The notes below the pieces were generated by a model. That model made no database searches, had not been told where the DNA came from, and was given only the letters and a program-made list of their open reading frames with translations. Made by a program: the position numbers and the translations under genes. Shown here in pieces: positions 9,100 to 16,869 of a stretch of 37,154 nucleotides of DNA (the stretch's first letter is position 1; every line of letters begins with the position of its first letter). Source of the stretch: an uncultured Clostridiaceae bacterium (GTDB lineage: Bacteria > Bacillota > Clostridia > TANB77 > CAG-508); assembly GCA_947577025.1 (NCBI GenBank), contig CANPTO010000020.1:1-37154 (forward strand), written 5' to 3'.

Positions 9100-9728
9100 T
9101 CGGTTTCTTCTTCGTATTCAAATTCGTATTTTTGCATTTTTGCTTTTCTTGGTTGTACTTTTGTAGTGTTTGGGATTATTATTGTGTTTTGTTCTGGCTC
9201 GGTGTATATTTTGCCTATTTCTACATTTTCTTTTAAATTCATTTTCTCTATTTCTTCTTTTTCTTCTCTTCTTTCTCTTTCTTTTCTTTTTTCTTCATTT
9301 TGCTTTTCTTCTTTTTTGTTGTTCATTTGCTTATTTAGTATGTTGTTTGTTTTTTCTATTAGGTCTGGTACATAGTCTAGTAGTCTATCTATTGCACTAC
9401 TATGGTTTATTGGTAATAGCTTTACATTGTTTCCTTGTATTACTAAAAATGCTACTGGGGCTATATTTACTCCTGCTCCACTTCCGCCTCCAAATGGTAA
9501 TTTGTAGCTGATTTGCTCATCTTTTTCTTTTTTATTATATTCATTTATTGTTTCTGTACTAAATTCACTTCCTCCTGATGCAAAACCGAATCCTACTTTT
9601 GATATTGGTATTATTATTATATTATTTGAGGTTTCTATTGGCTCTCCTATTATTGTGTTTACATCTACCATATCTCTTATTGAATTCATGGCGGTTAACA
9701 TTAGTCCTTCTATTGGATGTTCATTCAT
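9093..9728 (-). CDS. ytfJ: GerW family sporulation protein YtfJ
   Basis: The N-terminal 115 residues are the conserved GerW/YtfJ domain: MNEHPIEGLM, then the strand VGEP-like NTIIGEPIE, the IIPISKVGFGFASGGSEF segment and the glycine-rich PFGGGSGAGVNIAPVAFLVI. In Bacillus, YtfJ (GerW) is made in the forespore and is needed for full germination responses. The C-terminal half (about 130-211) is a charged K/E-rich tail, longer than usual and probably disordered. The final residues Glu-Arg and the stop are encoded inside the adjoining extragenic repeat. In Clostridia ytfJ commonly sits next to a DUF2953 gene and scpA/scpB, as here. The ATG has a GGAGCAG-type site. Confidence 0.9.
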   Translation of the reverse strand: MNEHPIEGLMLTAMNSIRDMVDVNTIIGEPIETSNNIIIIPISKVGFGFASGGSEFSTETINEYNKKEKDEQISYKLPFGGGSGAGVNIAPVAFLVIQGNNVKLLPINHSSAIDRLLDYVPDLIEKTNNILNKQMNNKKEEKQNEEKRKERERREEKEEIEKMNLKENVEIGKIYTEPEQNTIIIPNTTKVQPRKAKMQKYEFEYEEETER

Positions 9729-9961
9729 GTTTTTTCACTGCTCCTTTCGATATATTATTTTTATTATGTATCAGTTTTTGGCTATATATACATTTTTTAG
9801 GGTAAAATAGTTTGTGTATAATACCTAAAAAATTTTGTATAAGCTTTCTTTCATAAATATATTTTAAACTTTTTTGCTACTTTTTTGCTACTTTTTTATA
9901 TTATTGTAATTTTATGTTAGTGTAAATTGTATATTTGTTTAAATAAAAGTTTTAAGTATAT

Positions 9962-10586
9962 CTAGTTTGTAGATAAGGTGTATAATTTTGTAAGTTTTAT
10001 TGGCGCTTGCTTTTTGTTTTTTAATAGGTTATAGGCTAATATTATAATGTTTACTATTTTTATGTTTATTGTGCTATTTAAGTATAGATTAATTGTATCT
10101 GTATTGTTGTATACTGGTGATATTTGGTATTTGCATTGTTTTAAGTCTTGGGGCTTTACTATATGTGGTAGTATTATTCCAATGGCACTACTAATTATTG
10201 CTACTATATATGATGTAAGCAGTGCGTTTTGTAGCCCTAGTTCTAAGTTTAGATTTAGAGTTTCTATATTTATTTTTAGCTTTAATATGCTTTTTAGTGA
10301 AGATTTATTTATTGGTATTTTTCTTGTTATTTTACCTAAATCTATTTTTTCTAATTGTTTGCTTGAATATATTTCTTTCATTTTTTTGTTGTTTAGTTTT
10401 ATTGTGAATATTTTTATTTTGTTTAAAAAGTATATTTGTATTAATATTTTATATTTTCCGCTTTTCTTTTATTGTATTTCCTAGTTTTAAATTTTCTATT
10501 TTTATTTTTATGGTTGATGTTATTAGTATTAGGAATAGTATTGAGGTTGTTATTAGTAGAATTAAAAAAATAAAAACTAATATCAT
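9962..10586 (-). CDS. DUF2953 membrane protein, +1 shift needed
   Basis: The true start is the ATG at 10586, behind a strong AAGGAGG site. The first 30 residues are a hydrophobic helix (ILVFIFLILLITTSILFLIL), then ENLKLGNTIKEK, then the frame breaks at 10460 with AAG C GGA AAA. Skipping the C gives GKYKILIQIYFLNKIKIF and joins exactly to the larger downstream reading frame, making a 207-residue protein. The downstream part (LNLNLELGLQNALLTSYIVAII) is the usual DUF2953 core: a beta-rich region with a short membrane segment. The function is unknown, but the gene is typically beside ytfJ in spore formers. Literal reading ends the first piece at IKEKRKI. Confidence 0.82.
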
Positions 10587-10646
10587 AATAGCCTCCTTTT
10601 TGGGGTATTTTTTATTAGTTTTTCCAGTTTTTTCTTTTTTATACGG

Positions 10647-10679
10647 TTACAGGCAAGAGATATATTCTCTTGCCTGTAA
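10647..10679. terminator. Hairpin between the DUF2953 and coiled-coil genes
   Basis: Fourteen paired bases TTACAGGCAAGAGA / TCTCTTGCCTGTAA with a five-base loop, located just beyond the stop of the gene at 10692. It is followed by AATTTTT on the plus strand. Confidence 0.65.
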
Positions 10680-10691
10680 AATTTTTGGCTA

Positions 10692-10982
10692 TCAATAATC
10701 ATTTCCATACAAACGTCTCAGCCGCTCTTCTTCCTCTACTATTGCTACGCCTCTTTCATACTCATAGCATATTCTTTCGTCCTCCTCATCCTGCTTACGC
10801 TTTAATTCTATTCTCCTATTTTCTTCTGCCTCCTGCTCTTCTTTATATAGTTGGTACTGGTAGTAGGCTTCTTCCGCTTCTTCTTCTCGGCGACGCTCGA
10901 GTTCTTCTTGTATTGCCTTTTCCTTTTGCTCTGCTTCATATGCTCTTAACATGTTCTGTTTTTCTGTTCTTCTTGATGCCAT
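10692..10982 (-). CDS. Small Glu/Arg-rich coiled-coil protein
   Basis: Ninety-six residues, almost entirely charged heptad-like helix (EELERRREEEAEEAYYQYQL and similar). It has no membrane segment and no known domain. It probably forms one long coiled coil, and its partner is unknown. The ATG has a perfect AAGGAGG site. Composition and codon use (GAG, CGT, CGC, CTC) differ from its neighbours, and it includes an in-frame CGG read as Arg (GAG CGG CTG). It is flanked by hairpins on both sides, giving the look of a separate cassette inserted in the scpA-ytfJ block. Confidence 0.6.
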   Translation of the reverse strand: MASRRTEKQNMLRAYEAEQKEKAIQEELERRREEEAEEAYYQYQLYKEEQEAEENRRIELKRKQDEEDERICYEYERGVAIVEEEERLRRLYGNDY

Positions 10983-11005
10983 TTTACTTTTTCCTCCTTG
11001 ATATT

Positions 11006-11030
11006 ATCTTGGAGGTTAATCCTCCAAGAT
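11006..11030 (-). promoter_or_regulatory. Leader hairpin containing GGAGG
   Basis: A perfect ten-base stem ATCTTGGAGG / CCTCCAAGAT lies 24 bases upstream of the coiled-coil gene start. Its arm copies the anti-Shine-Dalgarno complement, so a switch that exposes or hides the real AAGGAGG site nearby is possible. It could also simply be an operator. Confidence 0.45.
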
Positions 11031-11136
11031 TTTAAATGAATCTCTTTGGATTTCCAAATTGTTACTAGATTTATTTTAACATATTTTACATAATGTCGCA
11101 ATAGTTTTTTTGTTTTTTCTTTTTGGCTTCCGCGTT

Positions 11137-11264
11137 GGGGACAGTTCCTAATCTAGCCAGATTATTTTTGTATTTCCTCTTGAGGTTCTTCTCTATCTTG
11201 TTTCCGATTACGAACCGTCCCCAATGCTACCGTCCCCCCAATGCTACTGTCCCCCCAATGCTAC
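11137..11264. repeat. GGGGAC-bounded repeat with 17-bp tandem units
   Basis: The element runs from GGGGACAGTTCC to GAACCGTCCCC, an imperfect inverted repeat, and then continues into tandem copies of CGTCCCCCCAATGCTAC (11231-11247 and 11248-11264, with a shorter copy before). It abuts the stop of scpA. It is GC-rich relative to the genome and contains no plausible gene. Confidence 0.8.
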
Positions 11265-12019
11265 TATCCTACTCTTTTTGCTTTTTCTACGATGATGTCG
11301 CCAAATAGTTCTTCTTGGGTGGTTGTTACTTTGCTTCTTCTTGATAGTTCTAGTAATCCTGTGAAGGCTGTTACTACTTCTTGTTTGTTGGTTTCTGATA
11401 CTTTGTATAGTTTGTTGAATATGAATTTTGGCTTTCTTAGTAGTTCTCTGAACATTTCTTTTACTTTGCTTCCTACTGTGTATGTGTCAGTTATTGCTAT
11501 TTTTTCTATGTTTTTGGCATTTTTGTTTAGTCTGCTACTGCTTTTTTCTATGACTTGTTCATACATTTCTGATATTATTTCTTTTTGATAGTTTTTTTCT
11601 AGTTTCTGTTTTGGAAGTTCTATTTCTTGCTGTAATCTGTAACTTCTTTTTGAGAATATTTCATAATTTTCTTTTAGCTTTTTTGATATTTCTTTATATT
11701 TTTTGTATTCTATAATTCTTTGTAGTAATTCTTCTTCTGTTAGCTCTTTTTCGTCGTCTACTTCTGTTGGAAGTAGACTTTTTGATTTTAGGTAAATTAG
11801 TGTTGATGCCATTATTAAGAATTCACTAGTTACTTCTAGGTTCATTTCTTCCATTTGGTTTATGTATTTTATATATTGGTCTGTTATTTCATTTAGGTTT
11901 ATATCATATATGTTCATTTTGTTTTTGTCTATTAAATGACACAATAAATCAAGTGGTCCTTCAAAATTTTCTAGCTTTATGTTATATTTGTTTGTTTGCA
12001 ATGTTAATACATTTTGCAT
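11264..12019 (-). CDS. scpA: Segregation and condensation protein A
   Basis: ScpA is the kleisin that bridges the SMC heads in the bacterial condensin. The N-terminal YNIKLENFEGPLDLLCHLI is the hallmark kleisin start, followed by IYDINLNEITDQYIKYI and the ASTLIYLKSKSLLP helix. The middle is a long charged helical linker. The C-terminus (TFTGLLELSRRSKVTTTQEELFGDI) is the winged-helix domain. At 251 residues it is full length. It is downstream of recX (13-base gap) and probably co-transcribed. scpB, often the next gene, is not present; a coiled-coil gene and repeats occupy that place. Confidence 0.95.
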   Translation of the reverse strand: MQNVLTLQTNKYNIKLENFEGPLDLLCHLIDKNKMNIYDINLNEITDQYIKYINQMEEMNLEVTSEFLIMASTLIYLKSKSLLPTEVDDEKELTEEELLQRIIEYKKYKEISKKLKENYEIFSKRSYRLQQEIELPKQKLEKNYQKEIISEMYEQVIEKSSSRLNKNAKNIEKIAITDTYTVGSKVKEMFRELLRKPKFIFNKLYKVSETNKQEVVTAFTGLLELSRRSKVTTTQEELFGDIIVEKAKRVG

Positions 12020-12031
12020 TGTTTTACCTTC

Positions 12032-12484
12032 CTATTCTTCTATTTTTTCTATTGCCTCTTTTATATTTTCTTCTTTATATCCTTTTTTTATAAGGTACAT
12101 TTTTATATCGTTTTCATCCATATTTACTGCTCTTTTTATAGCTATATTTTCTGCTGATTTTCTTTCGTATTCTTCTAATTCTTCTGTGTTTCTTGATATG
12201 TAATCTTCTATTAGACTATTTTGTATTCCTTTTGATGAAAGTTTATATTTTAGTTCTTTTATTGATAAATTTTTTAGTGCCATATATTCATGTACTGCCT
12301 TTTTTATGTATTCTTCGTCTCCTATATATCCATTTTCTTCTAGTTCTAATAAAATGTCTTCTAGCATTTCTTCATTTATTACACTTCTAAATTTAGTTTT
12401 TATTTCTCTTATTGTCCTTTTTTTATATAGTGCATATTTTAATACTTTTGTTTTTTCATTATCATATTCTTCTATATTATACAT
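12032..12484 (-). CDS. recX: Regulatory protein RecX
   Basis: RecX inhibits RecA filament extension. The 150-residue product is three-helix repeats of the RecX type: ALYKKRTIREIKTKF, EELE-rich linker, EYIKKAVHEYMALKNLSIKELKYKL with the typical GI-type SSKGIQNSLIEDYI, and the last repeat MYLIKKGYKEENIKEAIE. The length is typical. It is the first gene of the recX-scpA unit. The ATG at 12484 follows a GAAAGAAGG-type ribosome binding site. Confidence 0.85.
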   Translation of the reverse strand: MYNIEEYDNEKTKVLKYALYKKRTIREIKTKFRSVINEEMLEDILLELEENGYIGDEEYIKKAVHEYMALKNLSIKELKYKLSSKGIQNSLIEDYISRNTEELEEYERKSAENIAIKRAVNMDENDIKMYLIKKGYKEENIKEAIEKIEE

Positions 12485-12514
12485 TTGTACCTTCTTTCTT
12501 TTTTACATTTTACT

Positions 12515-12564
12515 ACATAAAAGCAAAAATAGCAAGGTGGTACTTACTATTTTTGCTTTTATGT
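12515..12564. terminator. 18-bp perfect hairpin
   Basis: ACATAAAAGCAAAAATAG and its exact complement (12547-12564) are separated by 14 bases, between the gene at 12597 and recX. The A/T arms supply U tracts in both directions, so it could end transcription of the minus-strand gene at 12597. Confidence 0.6.
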
Positions 12565-12596
12565 TTATTTATTATTTTACAATTCAGTGGTCAGTG

Positions 12597-13385
12597 CTAA
12601 TCCATTGCAAGCATGCCAACACTGAAATAGAACCCGGCATCTAACCACTTGTTATAATAGTACTTATAACGCAGGTCAACCACAGGAAAGTAGTCAGGGT
12701 CGTAGTCGCCAACAACCCAAAAGCCACTATCTCTTTTCCATGGATCTGTTGCAATGAGTTTCCCTATATTTCCTAAATCGTAAAACCCACACACGTTTCT
12801 ACTTCCTTTGGGTCCAAAATCGTCTTTAGCATTATATGAATTCCTATAATGTCCTATTTTTTGCGAAGCATCACATACCATTTCCCAGGCCGCTTCTATT
12901 TCGTAGCCAGACTTCACCAATTTCTGAATAATAAATAGAATTTTACACATATATTCCGTCAGAGTCATCTGTCTACTATTTCGACTAGGATTAAACTCTT
13001 TCAACATTTTTTCCCAGTCTCTTTGAGAAAATCCTGTCACTACTGGTAGACCTTTTTGGTATACCAACTTTCCATCTTTAACAGATGGATAAATTGTCAT
13101 GCAAGTAAAGGCATGTAGTCTGCCTTCACCCTTTGCATCTTGATATATCCTCATTATTCTTTTTTGATGCATTGTTGTTGGTTTGTGTTCTATCCACTCA
13201 CCTTCAAAACTTCTTGGATCAATTCTGCACTCTAGCGGGCTCTCTGGACGCCAAATGCGTTCTAGCTGTTCTACTTTTAAAGTATCATTTTTAGAACTAT
13301 CACTAGTTTCTAATGTACTATTTACTGGTTTTTCTTGCCCTTGTTCAAAATCATTTTGGAACCGAATAATACGTTTGAATCCCAT
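12597..13385 (-). CDS. Unrecognised soluble protein
   Basis: I do not recognise this 262-residue protein. The start is the ATG at 13385 (AAAGGAG site five to eight bases away), which drops 16 residues of an upstream extension. The first 60 residues are polar and low in structure. From about 80 it is a globular domain rich in aromatics (DLGNIGKLIATDPWKRDSGFWVVGDYDPDYFPVVDLRYKYYYNKW), with three cysteines but no obvious metal motif. There is no signal peptide or membrane helix. Codon use is clearly less A/T-biased than in neighbours, with GGG, CCG, GCC and an in-frame CGG read as Arg near the start (ATT CGG TTC), pointing to acquisition from elsewhere. Confidence 0.55.
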   Translation of the reverse strand: MGFKRIIRFQNDFEQGQEKPVNSTLETSDSSKNDTLKVEQLERIWRPESPLECRIDPRSFEGEWIEHKPTTMHQKRIMRIYQDAKGEGRLHAFTCMTIYPSVKDGKLVYQKGLPVVTGFSQRDWEKMLKEFNPSRNSRQMTLTEYMCKILFIIQKLVKSGYEIEAAWEMVCDASQKIGHYRNSYNAKDDFGPKGSRNVCGFYDLGNIGKLIATDPWKRDSGFWVVGDYDPDYFPVVDLRYKYYYNKWLDAGFYFSVGMLAMD

Positions 13386-13806
13386 ATTTTTTTCTCCTTT
13401 CATAATCAATATTTTATGGACTTTCAGCTTCATATGTACTTCAAATTTTCTGTTGCTTTTTGTGTAAATCTTCTTCCTTAGGTAAACTAGGATTAGTTAT
13501 AATTGATGCATAACATCAAATTTGTTGCTTATTTGTTTTTCATATTGTGTAATATTCTGTTCAAACTATAATTATTAATGCTAGTTGTAATAATTATAGT
13601 ACAACCATTTATACGTAACTTGGAACAGTATAGCATATTACTTTTTCTATGTAAATAATTTATGTATATTTTCAGAATAAAAACATGATTTTAAAAATTT
13701 TTATTTTCTTATTAGTATAATTTAGAGTTTGTTCGACTTTTATTGCACCATTTTAGGTCTCTTTCATATTATGTAATATACCAAAGTTATAAGGAGGATA
13801 AAAAAT
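13386..13806. other. Non-coding region upstream of the cotJ operon
   Basis: About 420 AT-rich bases without a gene. It contains an interrupted inverted repeat: CTATAATTATTA pairs with TAATAATTATAG (around 13565-13600), with a second outer pair TGTTC / GAACA flanking it. Near 13766-13774 is CATATTAT, which resembles the start of a sigma-E minus-10 element (CATA-type); a convincing minus-35 was not found. A mother-cell promoter for cotJA is expected here but is not proven by the sequence. Confidence 0.4.
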
Positions 13807-14166
13807 ATGTATAATCGTAGATATAGAAATTGTTGCTGCCAAAAAAATTATAATAAAAATATAATTGAAGAAGCTTGCAATGAATGTGGTACTACAGCTG
13901 AGTTTTATACAGAGCATAATAATGATGATGCTTGCGATTGCGGTTTTGATACACAGGGCGAATCTGTTTTTCCTCAAAACCCAATGTTTGCACAAAGTTA
14001 TGTTCCTATTCAAACTTTAGATAAGACTTTTACACCTTGTGTTGGTTTAAAAATGGGAACTATTTTCCCTGAGCTTGTTTCACCATATTCACCATGCCAA
14101 TCTATCGAAGAAATAGCTTTTTTAAAAGCTATGAATACTGTGAAAGAGGGGTGTAATAAATGTTAG
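13807..14166 (+). CDS. cotJA: Spore coat-associated protein CotJA
   Basis: The first gene of the cotJ operon. CotJA proteins are small inner-coat components made in the mother cell and needed with CotJC for coat assembly. The conserved part is the C-terminal two thirds (PMFAQSYVPIQTLDKTFTP, KMGTIFPELVSPY). This version has an N-terminal Cys-rich extension (RNCCCQ, CNECG, DACDCG) that could bind metal or cross-link. The length of 119 residues is somewhat longer than usual. The ATG has an AAGGAGG site, and the gene overlaps cotJB by seven bases, so translation is coupled. Confidence 0.88.
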   Translation: MYNRRYRNCCCQKNYNKNIIEEACNECGTTAEFYTEHNNDDACDCGFDTQGESVFPQNPMFAQSYVPIQTLDKTFTPCVGLKMGTIFPELVSPYSPCQSIEEIAFLKAMNTVKEGCNKC

Positions 14167-14714
14167 AGAATAATAGAGAATGTAGAAATTGCTGTCATTG
14201 TAATTGTGGCTGTATGATGAATAATAATGATAATATGATGGTTGAAAACGAAGATTTTCCAAACAAGGTTGCTATACCTGCTGGTTTTGGAATGAATACT
14301 AATTCATGTAATTGCTGCTGTGAAAAAGGTATGGCTCCTAGAGTTCCTATGTATTCATATGAGTTTACTTACGTAGAACCTGAAACATGCCCTGAAAGAG
14401 AAATTACTCGTGAAGAAATGATTGAGCAAATTCGCTGTTTAAGCTTTGCTGTTGTTGAACTTGCAGAATATTTAGATACTCATGTACAAGATGAAAAGGC
14501 CCTTTGTCTTCACAGAGAGTATGCTACTAGATTGCATGAATTAAAAGAAAAATACCAAATGGTTTATGGACCTCTAACAATTAACTTCCCTTGCAATAAG
14601 TGGAGATGGATAGAAGAACCATGGGCTTCGTTTGGTTTGGGAGTAACTACTTATCTACAATTTTTATGTATAAATAATAGAAAAAATGGAAGAAAAAGTA
14701 TGAAATTTTTATAA
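14160..14714 (+). CDS. cotJB: Spore coat protein CotJB, 3' end displaced by element 1
   Basis: CotJB is a small coat component encoded between cotJA and cotJC. Residues 80-154 are the CotJB domain (EMIEQIRCLSFAVVELAEYLD, then CLHREYATRLHELKEKYQ, VYGPLTINFP, KWRWIEEPW). The N-terminus is Cys-rich (CRNCCHCNCGCM), like CotJA here. The gene sequence proper ends at about 14621; from 14622 the frame reads 31 codons of element 1 and stops at 14714. The missing last codons are at 19662-19688. Removing 14622-19661 gives a 162-residue protein ending EEPWPWERGNF, with the Pro-Trp-Pro-Trp end typical of the family. The literal protein has a foreign, hydrophobic tail. Confidence 0.9.
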   Translation: MLENNRECRNCCHCNCGCMMNNNDNMMVENEDFPNKVAIPAGFGMNTNSCNCCCEKGMAPRVPMYSYEFTYVEPETCPEREITREEMIEQIRCLSFAVVELAEYLDTHVQDEKALCLHREYATRLHELKEKYQMVYGPLTINFPCNKWRWIEEPWASFGLGVTTYLQFLCINNRKNGRKSMKFL

Positions 14715-14831
14715 TTTTTAAAAAAATATTTTTTTCATATTGCTAAACTTTTAAAATGTTGAAAAATAAGGAATTGGACAAGCTATTTTTCTATAGTTTA
14801 AGACACCATTGAAAAATTGTGGCTTGAACAA

Positions 14832-14859
14832 GGAAAATGTTATGCTATAATAATAATTT
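14832..14859 (+). promoter_or_regulatory. Possible promoter inside element 1, near attL
   Basis: Plus strand TTGAAC, 16 bases, TATAAT. It reads toward the hairpin at 14891 and could make a short untranslated RNA of roughly 70 bases. There is no supporting gene, so the call is weak. Confidence 0.35.
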
Positions 14860-14890
14860 TTCGTGATAATAAGTGTTGTTTTTAAAGAAA

Positions 14891-14935
14891 AAGAGAGCAT
14901 CCAAAATATAAAATTGGACCTCTCTTGTATTTTTT
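14891..14935. terminator. Bidirectional terminator
   Basis: AAGAGAG pairs with CTCTCTT and CCAA with TTGG (14891-14926). The minus-strand continuation is TTTTTCTTT, so it ends the small gene at 14942. On the plus strand it is followed by GTATTTTTT, so it can also end the short transcript from 14859. Confidence 0.8.
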
Positions 14936-14941
14936 AGAGTA

Positions 14942-15121
14942 TCATTTATTAATAATTTTTAAATCATCATAATCTACAACTTCTTTGCAATCTCCATCAT
15001 CTAAATTATCTGGTATTTTGGATGATGGCTTCACAGTTGATACATTATATATGACTATAAAAATTATTGAAACTATAAATGCTACAGCTAATGTTAAAGC
15101 AACAAACTCTGTTGTTATCAT
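14942..15121 (-). CDS. Small single-span membrane protein
   Basis: Fifty-nine residues: MITTEFVALTLAVAFIVSII forms a membrane helix starting at the N-terminus, then an acidic cytoplasmic or external tail (DNLDDGDCKEVVDYDDLK). It is unknown in function and too short for automatic ORF calling. The ATG follows a perfect AAGGAGG site, with a start-proximal leader of 78 bases that is duplicated upstream of the gene at 16184, so the two are probably co-regulated. It lies inside element 1 and is transcribed toward attL. Confidence 0.7.
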   Translation of the reverse strand: MITTEFVALTLAVAFIVSIIFIVIYNVSTVKPSSKIPDNLDDGDCKEVVDYDDLKIINK

Positions 15122-15128
15122 TTCGTTC

Positions 15129-15206
15129 CCTCCTTGTCAATTGACTTTCATTTTGCATTGTTAATAGTTACTATATTAACTCCTTTGATGTTACTTATAG
15201 GAGATT
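15129..15206 (-). repeat. Duplicated leader, copy A
   Basis: Seventy-eight bases of untranslated leader upstream of the small membrane protein are about 91 per cent identical to 16673-16750. Each copy contains the perfect palindrome GTCAATTGAC next to the ribosome binding site, the near-palindrome TAGTAACTATTAA and a CTCCT / AGGAG pair. Together they could be operators or an RNA switch. Confidence 0.85.
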
Positions 15207-15356
15207 GCATAATTATAAAATTTATTATATTTTATCAAATCTTCCTTTCTATTTCAATAAAAAGTTCATATTTCATTTACTTTTTATATAAATTGTGAGA
15301 TAATAACACTAGAGTTTAAGATTAAATTAAAAAATATATTAGCTGGAGGTACTAAA

Positions 15357-15686
15357 ATGCCAAATTCAATAAATAAAATTTTAACGGAGTTTAATAATCA
15401 AGTAAGAGAAATTTTAGGAAATCGACTAAAAAAGATTATATTATATGGATCATATGCACGAGGAGACTATAATGAAAAATCGGATGTTGATTTAATGTTA
15501 TTAACAGATTTAACTTTTGAAGAAATAGAAAAGTATAGAGATGATATATCAGATATTGCATTTGATATTGAATTAAAAACAGGAATTATTATATCTCCAG
15601 TAATAAAAAATATCGATACTTACAATTCAAGAATAAATATAATTCCTTTTTATAAAAATGTGCAAATGGAAGGAGTTGTATTATAA
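15357..15686 (+). CDS. MNT-type minimal nucleotidyltransferase (antitoxin-like)
   Basis: The 109-residue protein has the nucleotidyltransferase motif GSYARGDYNEKSDVDLMLL near residues 31-49, with the Gly-Ser and the Asp-x-Asp pair intact. In MNT/HEPN type VII modules the nucleotidyltransferase modifies (for example polyadenylylates) the HEPN partner and blocks its RNase. The third catalytic acidic residue would lie in FDIELKTG. The ATG at 15357 has a TGGAGG site. It overlaps the HEPN gene by one base (TAATG), so the two are coupled. It may stabilise element 1 or defend against phages. Confidence 0.85.
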   Translation: MPNSINKILTEFNNQVREILGNRLKKIILYGSYARGDYNEKSDVDLMLLTDLTFEEIEKYRDDISDIAFDIELKTGIIISPVIKNIDTYNSRINIIPFYKNVQMEGVVL

Positions 15687-16096
15687 TGGATAATGAAACA
15701 ATAGGAGATTTTGCAAAATATAGATTAGCCAAAGCAAAAGAAACATTAAAAACAGCAGAAGTAATATTCAAAGATATAAAAGACTATACAAGTGCAAACA
15801 ATAGAGCATATTATGCAATATTTTATGCTATAAGAGCAGTATTAGCACTAGAACAAATGGATTTTAAAAGACACAAAGATGTTATAGCATATTTTAATAA
15901 AAATTATATTAATACTGAAGTATTTCCAAAGCAAATAGGAAGAAAAATATCACAAGCACAAAGAATTAGAGAAGATAGTGATTATGATGATGAATATGTT
16001 CCATCATATGAAAAAACAGAGCAACAAATTGAAACAGCACATGAATTGATAGATTTAGTAGAAAAGTATATTAATTCAAAAATAGAGAAACTATAA
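15686..16096 (+). CDS. HEPN-domain protein (toxin-like partner of MNT)
   Basis: This 136-residue helical protein has the HEPN family features: FAKYRLAKAKETLKTAEVIF near the start, then SANNRAYYAIFYAIRAVLALE and KRHKDVIAYF. HEPN proteins are commonly RNases with an Arg-x(4-6)-His motif. I see only RIREDSDYDDE at the C-terminal position where that motif is expected, so catalysis is uncertain. The gene directly follows the MNT gene with one-base overlap and is closed by a strong terminator. The pair is a typical toxin-antitoxin cassette. Confidence 0.82.
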   Translation: MDNETIGDFAKYRLAKAKETLKTAEVIFKDIKDYTSANNRAYYAIFYAIRAVLALEQMDFKRHKDVIAYFNKNYINTEVFPKQIGRKISQAQRIREDSDYDDEYVPSYEKTEQQIETAHELIDLVEKYINSKIEKL

Positions 16097-16119
16097 AATC
16101 AGTTTCTCTATTTTTGAAT
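16074..16119. terminator. 19-bp perfect terminator hairpin after HEPN
   Basis: ATTCAAAAATAGAGAAACT (16074-16092) pairs exactly with 16101-16119, loop of eight. The stop codon of the HEPN gene lies in the loop. The T tract in the 3' arm (TATTTTTGAATATTATTTTG) makes it an intrinsic terminator. Confidence 0.85.
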
Positions 16120-16183
16120 ATTATTTTGTAAATGAAATTTGTCACCTTACTTTAAAATAGAAAAATAAAAAACATCATAACGG

Positions 16184-16663
16184 TTATAAACCCAGAACTT
16201 TAAAGTAGTTTGTAAAATTACTTGCTTGCATTCCTCCATAGTAAATCATATCTTCTTCACCATTAAACTGGAGTGAGATACATACTGTACCATCACTCAT
16301 AATTATAGCATAGAATTTAGCTCTTTTGCATAATTCTTTTGTTAAAAAATTTTCATGTTGTGGTTCATCTTTAATAGGTATAACTTCAGTCCAGTGTTCT
16401 TCTAATAGATGTTGCTTTACATATTCTGTACTGTTATCAAAGTCTTCTATTCTTTGATAAGCCATTTTAAGTAACGGTCTAACTACAATTGGAATAATTA
16501 CTCCCGCACATATCAGTACAACTATGCATATAATTGTTCTTGCCCCAAAACAATTTAAGCAGATATCACTAACTGCAACAAACAAGATACCTATAATAAC
16601 AAATAACTCAATAATTAATATTGCATTAAATGTTCTTTTTTTAACTTTACTCCGTTTTTTCAT
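16184..16663 (-). CDS. Two-span membrane protein of unknown function
   Basis: A basic start (MKKRSKVKKRTF), then two membrane helices (about 12-35 and 45-65), then a cytoplasmic-type domain of about 95 residues ending NFTNYFKVLGL. I do not recognise the family. The start ATG at 16663 has an AAGGAGGAAG site; an upstream TTG start would overlap that site. The third or fourth codon is an in-frame CGG read as Arg. It shares its 78-base leader with the small membrane protein at 14942, so they may be expressed together. It is inside element 1 and oriented away from the ToxIN-type module. Confidence 0.65.
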   Translation of the reverse strand: MKKRSKVKKRTFNAILIIELFVIIGILFVAVSDICLNCFGARTIICIVVLICAGVIIPIVVRPLLKMAYQRIEDFDNSTEYVKQHLLEEHWTEVIPIKDEPQHENFLTKELCKRAKFYAIIMSDGTVCISLQFNGEEDMIYYGGMQASNFTNYFKVLGL

Positions 16664-16672
16664 ACTTTTCTT

Positions 16673-16750
16673 CCTCCTTGTCAATTGACTTTCATTTTGC
16701 TTAGTTAATAGTTACTATTAAAACTCCTTTGATGTTCCTTATAGGAGATT
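16673..16750 (-). repeat. Duplicated leader, copy B
   Basis: Second copy of the 78-base leader at 15129-15206, with the same palindrome GTCAATTGAC and the TAGTAACTATTAA half-palindrome. It ends at the ribosome binding site of the gene at 16184-16663. Confidence 0.85.
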
Positions 16751-16808
16751 ATATAAATTTATCTTTACATAGTTTATCATATTTTTATGTAAAATGCAAT
16801 AAAAACTC

Positions 16809-16837
16809 TTGATTTTATAAATAAAAAAGTGTATAAT
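16809..16837 (+). promoter_or_regulatory. Promoter of the element 1 ToxI-like RNA
   Basis: TTGATT (16809-16814), 17 bases, TATAAT (16832-16837). It lies about 40 bases upstream of the first antitoxin repeat and diverges from the leader of the gene at 16184. Confidence 0.8.
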
Positions 16838-16869
16838 GAATATACTAATATTGATAAATTAATTTATCA

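Noticed and set aside
14622..14714. Hydrophobic C-terminal extension of CotJB as a genuine variant
   Set aside because: The extension is encoded by the left end of element 1, and the true family ending is found at 19662-19688.
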